This document shows, one piece after another, positions 45,801 to 56,820 of a stretch of DNA of 64,000 nt. The stretch comes from Sambucus nigra (lineage: Eukaryota; Streptophyta; Magnoliopsida; Dipsacales; Adoxaceae), in the NCBI GenBank assembly GCA_949130495.1, contig OX422209.1:695995757-696059756 (forward strand). Reading direction: 5' to 3'. How positions within the stretch are numbered: position 1 is the stretch's first letter; each line of letters begins with the position of its first letter. The translations under genes were made by a program, and so were the position numbers. The notes under the pieces are model-generated. The model did no database searches, was not told the DNA's origin, and worked only from the letters and a program-made list of their open reading frames with translations.

Positions 45801-45995
45801 AAAAAAAATTTGTTTGAATCACCTTCAAGAGTCCATTTCCCTCTTAATTTTTGCCTCCAAAATTCTTCTTCATACTTCAAAGCACTAAGAAGCTTACTTT
45901 TTGCCAAAGATAGATTTTCTCTATTAATTGAAGAAGGATCATCCTAAAAAATAATCTCCAGAGAATCAAATTTATTGAACCAAAACATTTATGAG
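42883..45995 (-). mobile_element. 5'-truncated plant L1-type LINE
   Basis: Minus-strand non-LTR element ending in a short poly(A), read as T's at 42,883-42,890. It keeps ORF2 from just before RT through zinc finger and RNase H and lacks ORF1 and endonuclease, as usual for 5'-truncated LINEs. Its right end abuts integrase remnants of T3 and its left end abuts the T3-like tandem array, so it appears to be inserted in T3. I could not read a target duplication. Confidence 0.85.
43080..45960 (-). pseudogene. LINE ORF2: RT, zinc finger, RNase H
   Basis: In minus-strand order: the longest open part (45,242-45,907) with RGKWTLEGDSNKFFFHAAV, NANSSPGLDGFNGFFYQ and KSCSNFRPISLSNF, the start of the RT domain; then a frameshift, GFIKGRKISENILLAQEL and KGLKQGDPLSPDIFVLI near 44,960; the catalytic box as FVDD near 44,830; a zf-RVT region with CSYCHAHLETMDHLFI near 43,900; and RNase H with LNIDGAARDNPGALG near 43,460, a SDS motif near 43,260 and FREANSVADSLAN near 43,150. 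Multiple stops and shifts make it inactive. This is the enzyme for target-primed reverse transcription. Confidence 0.9.
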
Positions 45996-47975
45996 CCAAG
46001 TCATCGTCATTGTATCGATCCTAAAAGATCCTAGTCCTTAGAGTTGGCAATACGATTTCTAATAGTATGATGGCTTCCATTCCATATGCTAAGGAGTATG
46101 ATGTTTGTCCAATTGATTTCTTAGGATTTTTTTATAGGACTAGAGGACAGATGGGAGTTTGTCTACTATCTTACCTTTGCATTCTCTAATCTTTGTTTGA
46201 CCCCAGTGAGCAAAGTCTTACTGGTGATTTCTACCTGCCTATTGCATTGTGAAAAGATAATTAAGGGATAATAAATTTGGATCATGTATTCAGCACAGAA
46301 GTCCTTAATCCATTATTAATTACTAAGGCTCTCGAAATACCGAGTATGGTGATATTATTCCTCCATACAAATCGTCTAGCATCAGCCTCTCTGGTATGAG
46401 TTTACATTTTGGCCTCCACCAGTTTGGTGAAGTAATTCATGGAAATTTTTAGGTAATTCCTATTTCATGGTGCTGCATGAAGAGGTCCTATAATGTCCAT
46501 GCCCCACTAAGCAAAAGGCCACAAATTCATGAAAAGCTTATGATCATTGATCGACTATTTAATTATGGGGGAGAACTGTTAACACTTTTCACATTTACGA
46601 ATGAACTTAATATCGTCCTTATACATGGAAGACCACTAATAGCATTAAGCTATATCCCTATAAGAAAGTGGTCTTCCACCTAAATGAGCTCTGAAACTTC
46701 CTTTGTGCATCTAGTTGAGGCGGACTTCCACTTGATCTGGCTCGAAACAGTTGAGAAGAGGGCCTGGGAATGATCGCTAATGAAGTTTTCCCTCAGAGTT
46801 ATGGCAAAACCCTATCTATTCGATCTTCAATTTGTGAGACTCTTTACTATATTAAGGCAAATATCTATTATTTATATAAATGATGATTAGGTCCATCCAA
46901 AAAAGGATTTGTTTGGCCTAAGTGACTTCTACGGTTGCCTTTTGATCATTAATGCTTATTTAGTTGATGTAATCTACTTCAATCATCCTTTTTAGATCAA
47001 TTTCAATTAGTGACGGCAGTTTAGCTAAGTAGTCATCATGACTATTGTAGTTCCTTAGTAACTGATCTATTGACACTAGTCTGAAAGACTTTAAAATTTC
47101 TCTTGCCTTATTTAGGTTGGCGAGCATTCTTAGGTGCCTAGATTTATATTTCCTATTGAGTTGATTGACGATTAGATGGTAATAAAAGTGTGTAGTTACA
47201 TCTTATCCTCCTATGGTAATCAATCATTTCTTGCCAAGGATTATAGCCTCATAATCTGCCTCATTATTGTACCCCTAAAATTTAAAACGAACTTCCTGCT
47301 CGATGAGGAAGCCTTGTGGGGTGACAAAGATAATTACCAAATCGGTTCCTTGTTCATTGGATGCTTCATCAACGAGAAATTTACACTTATTCTCTAGATT
47401 TTTCTATTGAAAATTGAGCATTTCTAAAAAGAGGTTTGGTTGAACTCCCCTCATTTTGGGGTGGCTGAGAACTCAATTATGAAGTCAGTTAGGACCTGAC
47501 CCTTAATGGCTATCTGGGTCTCATAAACTATGTTAAGTAAGGGCAATTTTAGCGACCAATTGGTCATTCTGTTGGAAAGATATACCTTCCTCAATACCTC
47601 CTTGAGCGGGAAGGACGTAAGGATGACTATTGTGTGGTTATCGAAATAATGCGGTGGATTTCTTAAAGACACAACAATGGAAAATAATATATTCTCGATG
47701 GGAATGTATCTCCTTTTAGAGTCAAGGGGAGTATGCTTGACGTAGTATTCAAATAGTTGTTCCTTACTTTCATACCGAACCAATGCTCCACTAGTTGCAT
47801 GTTGAGAGAGAGCTAGGAGTAAGTGGAACTTCTCACCACTGATTGGTGTTAACAATAAGGGAGTAGTTCCGAACTACAAATTAATCATTTCAGAGCTTGA
47901 TCACATTCCATTGTCTAGATTATTATATTTTCCTTATTTAAAGCTTGGAAGGATGGAAAATATTTATCATAAAAC
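45996..47975 (-). pseudogene. T3 pol fragment: RNase H, second RNase H and integrase
   Basis: Old Tat-type pol on the minus strand. At 47,451-47,855: FHLLLALSQHATSGALV, IENILFSIVVSLR, LSNRMTNWSLKLPLL and IKGQVLTDFIIEF, the first RNase H. Near 47,250: NNEADYEAIILGK of the second RNase H. Near 46,450-46,500: WGMDIIGPL and YFTKLVEAK of integrase, then very decayed sequence to 46,000. Stops are frequent. The upstream RT of the same element lies beyond T2, at 59,460-59,867. Confidence 0.8.
47845..47975. repeat. 131-bp duplicate flanking T2, left copy
   Basis: Part of the T3 RT/RNase H connection region. A copy with about 10 differences lies at 59,125-59,255, directly on the other side of T2. It ends ATAAAAC exactly at the T2 LTR. 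Confidence 0.9.
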
Positions 47976-48943
47976 TGATGATGCTGGAAACCGCACCACC
48001 CTTTAAGGAGTTCTTAAGCTCAATTCAATGTTATCAATGGCAGTATAAGAGTAAGAGTGTTCAGTATATGGAGGTGAGCAGAAGAAGATGAACACAGTCA
48101 TGTAAGTGGTTCAGCCAATCAGGCCTACGTCCACTGTGCAAGTGTGTGATAAATACCACTGTATGATGGCTCTAATAGCCATAGATACAATCTCTCAAGC
48201 TTTCTCTCTCTACTGTATATTTGAATAGAGTTTCGACTAGGGTTGCTAATTTCGGATCCCTCTCCAAGAAGGAGAAGACAAGTATATATAGCATGTGGGG
48301 GGTGTAATGCACCCCCTATGCATGCAATGAGCATGTGTGTGTTGATCTAGCCAATATGATAAAGACATCTGTCACTGTCACATGTAGAGAATGATGATGA
48401 AATATTCCCCCCACGTGAGGGGATGGATTTGTTATAACTGATTGTGTACACGTGTTCTCAACCATACATATGCTGATAAAAGCTCGGCCATCTTTGATTG
48501 GTCCCAACCTCGGACTGGAAGAGGATGAGGTTGGTGTGGTCGGGTAACTGCTTGATTAGTGGTGGCCTTTGCTCAGTTGGAGAGTTGAGGTAAGGCAGAT
48601 GGAGCTGCAACGTCGGCCTGGGCCGAGGTAATGGTATAGTAGCAGGAACGTCGGTTGATTCATAGCCGAGGCTGGTTATGATGATGGAGATGTCCTTGTA
48701 ACCTCGACCTACACCCAGCCGAGGTTATCAGCCTTGGATGACCTGATGAATAATCTGCCCCTGTGGATCATGAGGACCTCAATTTCTATCTGACCGTGAG
48801 GTAACTAGTAATGTCGGCCATGGCCGACCTTTCTTAAGACGAGACTGATGGCTGCCAAACTAAGGCCCTTCTAACCTCAGCCATCTCCCTGGCCTAGGTT
48901 GATGTCTCTGAGACGATGGGTTACAAGTAGGGTATATCAATCA
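47976..48943 (-). repeat. T2 left LTR (3' LTR)
   Basis: Begins TGATGATGCTGG. The first 432 bp (to 48,407) match the right LTR. I place the inner end at ATCAATCA (48,943) because a PPT-like run follows and ends TGAT/ATCA are symmetrical; this inner end is inferred. U5 motif (GTGGTTCAGCC to CCTACGTCCAC) at 48,106-48,134. Confidence 0.7.
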
Positions 48944-49737
48944 CCCCGTAGCTCTTAGTCACCTGTGTGATCAGGTGCCTAAGGGGTATGTTTTTCCGAG
49001 GTTAGACTTCCTTAGGTGTTAATACCCTTTTGACAAGTGTCAGCTATTGACGTAGCTAGTGTGTCAGGCAAGCTCAATAATGTTAGTTATCCTTTGGGCT
49101 CCCAAGGCAATGATGGGCCTTGGGATGCGTATGGGGCTGTTTGAGGGTTTAACCCTTTCTCTTTCTTCCTCACTTCTTCATTCTCTCGCCTGTAATTCCC
49201 TATTTTCTCTCTCTCTCTCTCTCTCTCTCTACAAGAGCTTGTTTAAGGTGCATTTGGTGGCTTTTTCTTGCAAACCTCTCTCTTTCTTCTTCACGAATTC
49301 TTTCAGGTATCGTCTATCACCCCTTTTTCTCCTTTTGTTTCATTTTTCTGTCTTATTCTTCCATTCGTTGCATTTTTCGACGAGTTTATGCATTTTTCGA
49401 TGAGCCTAAGAGTTTTCCAGTGAACTGTTCTTTAATCATTCTTGTTTAAAAACCCAGTTTGATCCTTAGTCAAATTTCCAATCCTGTTTACTTTGAAGAG
49501 TCACAAGTGTAGGGTCTGACACATATGCTCAGGCCCCTTTATCAACTCTTAGAGGAATTCCCCTCTCTTAGGGAGAAGACCTTAGATAAAATTAGGCAAA
49601 TAGAAAGAGCCCAAGATTAAGCTTGTAGGATAGAGGTATTCCCCCTCAGACCTATCTTTCCACCACCTCTGAAGGTCATATACCCTGAACCAACCGAACC
49701 AGTTACCCAATAAGAGGTCCCAATTGAACCCTCTCCT
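48944..49737 (+). promoter_or_regulatory. T2 polypurine tract and aORF upstream region
   Basis: Minus strand AAGAGCTACGGGG at 48,944-48,957 could be the polypurine tract. The rest is upstream of the aORF and includes pyrimidine-rich leader-like sequence with a (CT)n run at 49,207-49,230. No clear TATA box was chosen. Confidence 0.4.
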
Positions 49738-51938
49738 ATGTCTGAGCCTGAGTCATCCACCTCAGACCCTATGTCTTTGTACTCTTTTCAAGAGGCCATG
49801 GATTTCTCAATTCGGCAAGATCAGGTCCCTGATCAAGCCGAGGTTTCGAGTCGCATCTCGTCTCATTACGAGTCCAGCACATCCCCAACTTCTTCAGATG
49901 TTGAAGTTGTTGAACCAAGCATAGCTGTTCCTCCTCCTATTAATGTAATCACCCTGTCATCTGCCATAGGGGCTGAGTTTGCTCAGAGGTTTCCAAGTGG
50001 TACCCCATCATCTACTCAGGCCGACGTTGAACCGAATGATGATGATGGTACTGAGAGCGATGTTGACACCTCTGAGGAGACCGAGATAGAGAGCACTGTC
50101 AGCGAGGTCGACCTTCTAGCCTTCAGACATCTATATTCTATAAGTCCCTCTATAAAACTCAGGAGACCTCTGAGGGAAGAGAGAGCTTTCGGCAACCGGG
50201 ATGGTGAGATCTGCCTGTATAAGCAGATGTTCAATTTAGGATTTTGTCTGCCCATTCATCCCATCATCAGGGCTATATTGTCCTAATCAACTTGGCTCCT
50301 TCCCAATTGTCACCCAATGCCTGGAGGGTGATAATTGGAGCTAGTGTCTTATGGAGGGAAGTTCATCACTCAAACCTTCCCGTCCAAGTCTTCACAGGGT
50401 GTTATGTCCCCTCATCTACCAGGAATCATCTGAGCTATTACCATTTTTTAGCTCGGAAGTTAAATAAAAAGATGTTGCAGGTCACCCAAACCTCGAACCA
50501 TAATTGGAAACCACGCTACTTTTTTGCGTCAGGGCCATGGGAATTTGGTCCCTGTGCCCCCTCTTCCTCCCTAGAGCCGAGAATACCCCTGAGATGGGGA
50601 AAGGTGACAATGGCTGCTAGGGCCGACCCTAGGCTAAGCCAAAGCAATCTTCAGAAGGTCAAAGACCTTCAAGATCAGGGGGAGCATGGTCTGCTTGTCA
50701 AGTACGAGCATTTGATGACTCCCTACTATATCTCTGAAACTAGCCTTGGGGGAAGTCCTTTGACCGAGCTCCGTAAGTCGCTTTATTATTTCAATAAGTT
50801 ATACCTCTGAATTTGTGTATCTCTGATTTTTTAACTCAGAGCTTTCTATTTTGCAGAGCGCCCAAAAGGGATTTCTGACGAACTCTGGGAGATGGCAGCC
50901 CCTAGTCTCACGAAGCTTGTAAAGAAATCAGGTCTAAATGCACCACCTCCCCCTCCATCTACCTCAAGGACTGAGGCATCCAAGAAGAGAAAACCTGTCG
51001 ACCCTGCCCCTGAGGATCAGAGAAATGAGGATCGTGCCATCCCCATTTCTTCTGAGGACGCATTGATTTCTCTCCTTGAGCAACTGAAGATTGGTGATAG
51101 TCTCATCGGCCATAGTCTGAAGGCCCTGGATGCTATCGGCGATGCCATGACCGACTCTGACAAGCGCTTATATCGCTCTCTGGATAGGCCTCTGTTGGCT
51201 GAGTTCTCTCTCCATCGTTCTATCCAAGTAAGACCTTGAACTTTTTGAATTATATTTAAGTGTAACATCAGTTTTGAACTATACTGGATCTTAGACTGAC
51301 ATCTTTACACATGTTCTATAGGGTCTCCTCACCATGAATCATTTTGTTAACTTGACCTTGGGAAAACTTCCTCTGATTGAGAAGGTCCAAGAGGCCGAGA
51401 AGATCGGGGTCACTTTAAATGCTGAAGTGGATCATTTGAAGGCCGCTTTGAAGAAGTCTGAGTCCAGCGTGAAGGGGTTAGAGAAAGACATTGACATACT
51501 GAGGAAAGATCATAGCGCTGCCCTGAAGACTTAGGCTGACTCTCTTTAACATAAGGTCGATGTGGCTATGAAGGCTTCCTTGGATAATGCCTCCGAGAAG
51601 ATCTTAGAGGAGTACAAGGTCTCTGATGAGTTTGTCAGCTTCGGCTTCGAATATCTGGCAAGGGGGGTAAAGGCCACTGGCAAATGGGCTATTATGAAGG
51701 AGAAGGAATCAGGGAGCCTTGCAGCCTCTGACTTCATCGGTTTGGGTTATATCGACCCTCCCTTTGCTCTGGCCCTGCAGTAGATAGAGGAGGAGGGAGG
51801 TGCCTTACCTACCGAGACTGCCCCCAGGATGATAGTAGGACTGAAGATGTTGGCTCTCAAGATGACGGGGTGGAAGTATCCACCCTCGGCCAGGGAGATG
51901 GAGGCCTGGCAACTAACCCTGAGGCTGCAAACACTTGA
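49738..51938 (+). pseudogene. T2 aORF: three-exon antisense extra gene
   Basis: Exons 49,738-50,772, 50,857-51,227 and 51,322 to about 51,938, with GT-AG introns of 84 and 94 bp in consistent phase. Exon 1 has a Ser/Glu/Asp-rich N-terminus, then the same domain as T1 exon 1 (APSQLSPNAWRVIIG). A frameshift lies near 50,258. Exon 2 is basic (ASKKRKPVD) with an acidic/leucine segment. Exon 3 begins with a coiled coil (LNAEVDHLKAALKKSESSVK), then FEYLARGVKATGKWAIM, comparable in position to GWDKGWNKGLAAM of T1. Stops at 51,532 (TAG), 51,548 (TAA) and 51,781 (TAG) all fit C-to-T changes, and a shift near 51,815 precedes an acidic tail. Function unknown. Its preserved architecture in a second, diverged element argues that it was once selected. 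Confidence 0.7.
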
Positions 51939-52189
51939 CTATTTCGTGAAGCTTTTAGCAATTTTAATTTCTATGAAGATCTGTAACCTCTGATGACAAA
52001 CTCTATTACTTTGTATTTTGTAACCCCCAACTCTAATCTATATCAACCTCTGAGGAGGGTTTTATTTCTTCAGTTGCTGAATTGTTTATTGAATGATTTT
52101 CTTTGCCATGCGATGTGTGCTCAGATCTAAAATCTCAATACAATGATGTCTTTGTAAACCAAATGAATGGTGTCTAAGGTTTAAGGTCA
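51939..52189. other. T2 aORF 3' region
   Basis: T-rich sequence after the aORF with no clean AATAAA. It leads into the tandem array; the first degenerate repeat words appear from about 52,130. Confidence 0.45.
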
Positions 52190-53310
52190 TCACATAAGAT
52201 GTTATCCTCGTAAATAATTTTTCACCAAATTAATGATGTTTAAGGTCTGAGGTTATCTAAGTATGATGTCTTACCTCAGACCTTGTCACCAAATATGATG
52301 TTGTAAGGTCTGAGGTCATCACATAAGATGTTATCCTTATGAATAATTTTTCACCAAATTAATGATGTTAAGGGTCTGAGGTCATCCAAATATGATGTCT
52401 TACCTCTGACCTTGTCACCAAATTATGATGTTGTAAGGCCTGAGGTCATCACTAAGATGTTATCCCCATAAAGTATTCACCAAATTAATGATGTTAAGGG
52501 TCTAAGGTCATCCAAATATGATGTCTTCCTCATGAATAATTTTTCACCAAATTAATGATGTTAAGGGTCTGAGGTCATCCAAATATGATGTCTTACCTCA
52601 GACCTTGTCACCACATTATGATGTTGTAAGGCGTGAGGTCATCACTAAGATTCTATCCCCATAAAGTATTCACCAAATTAATGATGTTAAGGGTCTGAGG
52701 TCATCCAAATATGATGTCTTCCCTCAGATATTGTCACCAAATATGATGTTGTAAGGCCTGAGGTCATCACATAAGATATTATCCTCATGAATAATTTTTC
52801 ACCAAATTAATGATGTTAAGGGTCTGAGGTCATCCAAATATGATGTCTTACCTCAGACCTTGTCACCATATTATGATGTTGTAAGGCCTGAGGTCATCAC
52901 TAAGATGTTATCCCCATAAAGTATTCACCAAATTAATGATGTTAAGGGTCTGAGGTCATCCAAATATGATGTCTTACCTCAGACCTTGTCACCACACTAT
53001 GATGTTGTAAAGCCCGAGGTCATCACTAAGATATTATCCCCATAAATATTTTTTCACCAAATTAATAATGTTAAGGGTCTGAGGTCATCCAAATATGATG
53101 TCTTACCTCAGACCTTGTCACCACATTATGATGTTGTAAGGCCTGAGGTCATCACTAAGATGTTATCCCCATAAAGTATTCACTAAATTAATGATGTTAA
53201 GGGTCTGAGGTCATCCAAATATGATGTCTTCCCTCAGATCTTGTCACCAAATATGATGTTGTAAGGCCTGAGGTCATCACATAAGATGTTATCCCCAGAA
53301 ATTCTATCAC
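52190..53310. repeat. about 130-bp tandem repeat with 10-bp hairpins
   Basis: About eight units of 125-145 bp (one shortened near 52,520), each containing ccaaattaatgatgtt. Five units keep a perfect inverted repeat GGTCTGAGGT with a 19-nt loop and ACCTCAGACC: 52,244-52,282, 52,566-52,604, 52,821-52,859, 52,947-52,985 and 53,076-53,114. In other units the right arm is mutated. The array fills the gap between the convergent aORF and integrase ends. Confidence 0.95.
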
Positions 53311-53406
53311 TAGAGCATAATGAACCGAGAATTGACACGGGAAACTGATCTTCTCATTAATAATCTCTTCATAAGATGATAAATTTACATGAAAGCTCTT
53401 AAAACA

Positions 53407-54650
53407 TCATATGTAATACATTTTTAGGTGATCGACATTCCAAGGGTTGGAAAAAGGTTCCCTTTCGAGGTGTTCTATCCTGTAGGTCCCGGGTAGATCC
53501 TCCTCAATCACTTTGTAGGGACCATACCAATTTGGGTGAAGCTTGTTTGCCTTCTGCAACATCTTCTTCAATACTAAGTCTCCCGCGGCTATGGGTTTTG
53601 ATTTTACTCTTTGATTGTAGAACTTTGTTGTTCTCTGTTGATAAGCTGCTTGCCTAATTTCTGCGTCTTCCCTTCTCTCTTTAATCAAATCTAAGTCGAG
53701 TCTTCTCTCCTCCCCATTTTTCTCAGGGTCATAGGTCTAAACCCTATGCATAGGGAGTCCCACTTCTGTTGGTATGACGACCTCTAAGCCATGTGCTAGC
53801 ATGAATGGGGTTTCCCCTGTCGGTGTCCTTGCCGTTGTTCTGTAGGCCCATAACACAACATAAACCTCTTCAGTCCATCTCCCATTAGCTCCTTCTAACC
53901 TCTTCTTGATTTCGTCGAGGATTGTTCTTTTTTTGACTTCGGTCTGACCGTTTGCCTGAGGTTTGCCAGGAGAGAAGAAAAATTGCTTTATCCCGACTCT
54001 TTTACAATATTTTTCTAAGGAAGAATTCTTGAACTGGGTTCCGTTGTCCGAGATGAGGGTGTTTGGGAGGCCATGTCTGCATATGATGTTCCTCCAAATA
54101 AATTGAAAGGTCTTCTTCTCTATAATCGTTATCGTCGGCTCTACCTCTACCCACTTGGAGAAGTAATCAAAGGCAAATATTAGAAATTGGTAATTATTTG
54201 AAGCCCTTGGCAGGGGACCCACTAAGTCAATTCCCCATACTGTGAATGGCCAAAGGGAACTGATTGAGGTCATAGGCTGATGAGGTTGATGGGAAATAGT
54301 GGAGAATCTTTGACATTTATCGCACCTTTTTACGTAAGCTTCAGCATCTTTGGCCAACGTTAGCCACCAGTACCCTTGCATAATAATCTTCTTGGCCAGA
54401 GGTCTTCCTCTTATGTGACTGGAAAAAGAACCCTCATGCACCTCTTACAAGATGCGGGGAACTTATGTGGGATGAACACGTCTGAGGAGAGGTATCAGAA
54501 ATCCCTTCTTATATAGGATGTCTCCTATTATAGAGAACTTTGCAGCTCTGTACCTTAGTTTCCTCCTCTCTAGCTTTGACTTCGGTAGCTCTCCCTCTCT
54601 GATATATCTGATAAGGGGGTCCATCTATGAGTCCCCTAAGTTTAAATTGA
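53407..54650 (-). pseudogene. T2 integrase
   Basis: Minus strand. Zinc-binding region HEGSFSSHIRGRPLAKK and CDKCQRF (54,330-54,440); catalytic core with WGIDLVGPLP (first Asp), LISDNGTQF (second Asp) and GKPQANGQTEV (Glu); C-terminal domain in the next open part (53,407-53,688) with LHPNWYGPYKVIEE and PGTYRIE. A single TAG lies between the core (53,737-54,441) and the C-terminal part. The core is otherwise open and its three catalytic residues are present. Confidence 0.92.
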
Positions 54651-55155
54651 GTCAAGGGCTATTAACCTCTTCTTCTTCAATGGTCGCCTTGGGCAAGATC
54701 TCAACTGGGACTCTTCTTCTGATGTCTATCCTCGTTGCCGAAGCCAACCTTGCTAATGCATCTGCATGGCTGTTGTTTTGCCGAGGTACTCTCTTCAACT
54801 TTTCCTCTTCGAAACATTCCATTATCATTCTCACCCTCTTCAGGTATTTGGCCATCCTTTCATCCTTGGCCTCATAAACCCCCAATACTTGATTAATAAC
54901 TAACCTTGAGTCACTATGAAGTATAAGTCGTCTTACTCCCAGGGTCTTTGCCAATGAGAGACCTGCTATCATGGCCTCATATTCTGACTCGTTGTTTGAT
55001 TCCTTGAAGTTAAACCTTAGGGCATATTCAACGTTAGTACCATCTGGAGCTGAAAGTATTAGCCCTGCACCGCTTCCACTGTCACAAGAAGACCCATCAA
55101 CAAAGAGGTTCCAGATGTCTTTATTTGACGAGAAGGCCCCTTCTAACATGATTCC
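54651..55155 (-). pseudogene. T2 second (archaeal-type) RNase H
   Basis: Open minus-strand segment 54,652-55,149: NLFVDGSSCDSGSGAGLIL (Asp), NNESEYEAMIAGL (Glu), LHSDSRLVINQVLGVY (Asp) and NNSHADALARLASA. All acidic residues are in place. It aligns along its length with T1, which supports the position of the T1 stop after VFSDSQLIVN. Confidence 0.9.
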
Positions 55156-56520
55156 TTACTTAAAGAGGTATCGATCTTCCTCGTTTTTGGTTATTCTATT
55201 TCCAATTCTCTCGGATATAGCCTCTTCTGAATCTCGGAAGACGATGCTATTTGACCCCTCTGCAGTCTCTAAGTTATTCTCAACCTCTTTCCATGTGAAC
55301 TCGGTAACAAAATCTGTAAGTGCCTCCCCTTTGATGTCCATCCTGGGTTGATAAGTAAGGTCATACTCTCCCAACTCAATGGCCCATATCATAAATCTAC
55401 CCGACTTCTCAGGTTTATGGAGGACCTGTCTTAGTGGGGAGTCAGTGAGGATGACCATGGAATAGGCTTGGAAATAAGGCTTCATCTTCCTATAAGCATG
55501 TATCAGGGCGTAGGCTAACTTCTCCATCCGAGGATAATTTCGTTCAGACCCTTGAAGGGCCATACTGTTGAAGTATACTGGGCTTTGGACCCCAACGTCT
55601 TCCCATACTATGGCTGCACTTATAGCTGATTTAGAGACCGCTAGATAAACATACAACTTCTCTCCTACTATGGGTCAAGATAAGAGTAAGGGAGATCTGA
55701 GGTAGGACTTGAGTTGGTTAAAAGCCTCGTCACACTCTTTATCCCATTCGAAGGCCTTTCTGAGCACCTTAAACAATGGAAGACACTTGTTCGTTGCTCT
55801 CAAAATAAATCTGTTGAGTGCAGCTACTCTTCCAGTGAGCCTATGAACGTCCTTGATACTCCTTGGTGTCTTCATGTCGAGCAAGGCCTTGATTTTATCA
55901 GGGTTTTCCTCTATCCCCCTCTGATTGACAATGAATCCAAGGAATTTCCCAGCTCCTACCTCGAAGACACACTTCGTCGGGTTGAGTTTCATTCTATACA
56001 GGTCTATAGTATTGAAGGTCTTTTCCAGGTCTGCCACATGAGTGCAGGCCTTTAAGCTCTTTGTCAAAATATCGTCTACATACACCTCCATAGTCTTGCT
56101 TATTTGGTCTTCGAACATCTTATTCACAAGACGTTGATACGTTGTCCCCGTATTTTTCAAACCGAAGGGCATCACCTTGTAGCAATATGTCCCTTTGTCA
56201 GTAATGAAGGTTGTCTTCTCTGAGTCTTCAGCATCCATGAAGATCTGATTGTAGCCTGAATACGCGTCCATGAAGCTCATGAGCTCATGCCCTGCAGTAG
56301 CATCTACCATCTGATCTATCCGAGGTAAGGGATAACTGTCTTTTGGGCAAGACTTGTTCAGGTCAATAAAATCTATGCACATTCTCCATTTTCTGTTGGC
56401 TTTGGGCACAATGACTGCGTTCGATAGCCACTCCGGATATATGACTTCCCTAATAAACTCAGACTCTTCCAGCTTCCTGACTTCTTCCTGGATGACGTCA
56501 TACTTCTCCCTGGAGTAAAC
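55156..56520 (-). pseudogene. T2 reverse transcriptase and first RNase H
   Basis: Minus strand: RT 55,675-56,409 and upstream, with WRMCIDFIDLNKSCP, FMDAYSGYNQI, MPFGLKNTGTTYQ and an intact YVDD (VYVDDILTKS). The connection region keeps YRMKLNPTKCVF and FLGFIVNQRGIEENP. First RNase H at 55,156-55,656 with VYLAVSKSAIS and GRFMIWAIELGEYDL. The two parts are separated by one TGA where T1 reads Arg (CGA). It is the better kept RT of the two Tat elements. Confidence 0.93.
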
Positions 56521-56820
56521 TCTTTACCTTTGTTTGATTGGCCTAGCATCCTTAGTCACGTTGAGTTTGTGACAAAAAACCTCAGGGTTGATTCCAGGTA
56601 TGTCTGCGTGACTCCAAGCGAAGACACTCTGCCTCTTCCTCAAGAAGTTTATCAGCTCTTCCTTGATTTCCTCTTTTAAGGCTTTGTCGACCTGGATGGT
56701 TTTTTCTGGTTCGTCCTCATTGAGGATGATGGATTCTACCTCTTCCACGGCCTCTCCTTTCTTTAACTTTGTTTCATCTCTAGGGTCAAATGTGTCAATA
56801 TTATAAGTGGTACTTCCTCA
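56521..56820 (-). pseudogene. T2 gag-RT joint lacking protease
   Basis: The sequence runs from the gag tail (SGKLRKY) straight into the region preceding RT (YNIDTFDPRDETKLKKGE, 56,524-56,790). In T1 these two points are about 900 bp apart and enclose the aspartic protease. The frame also shifts at the joint. The element could not process its own Gag-Pol. Confidence 0.8.
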
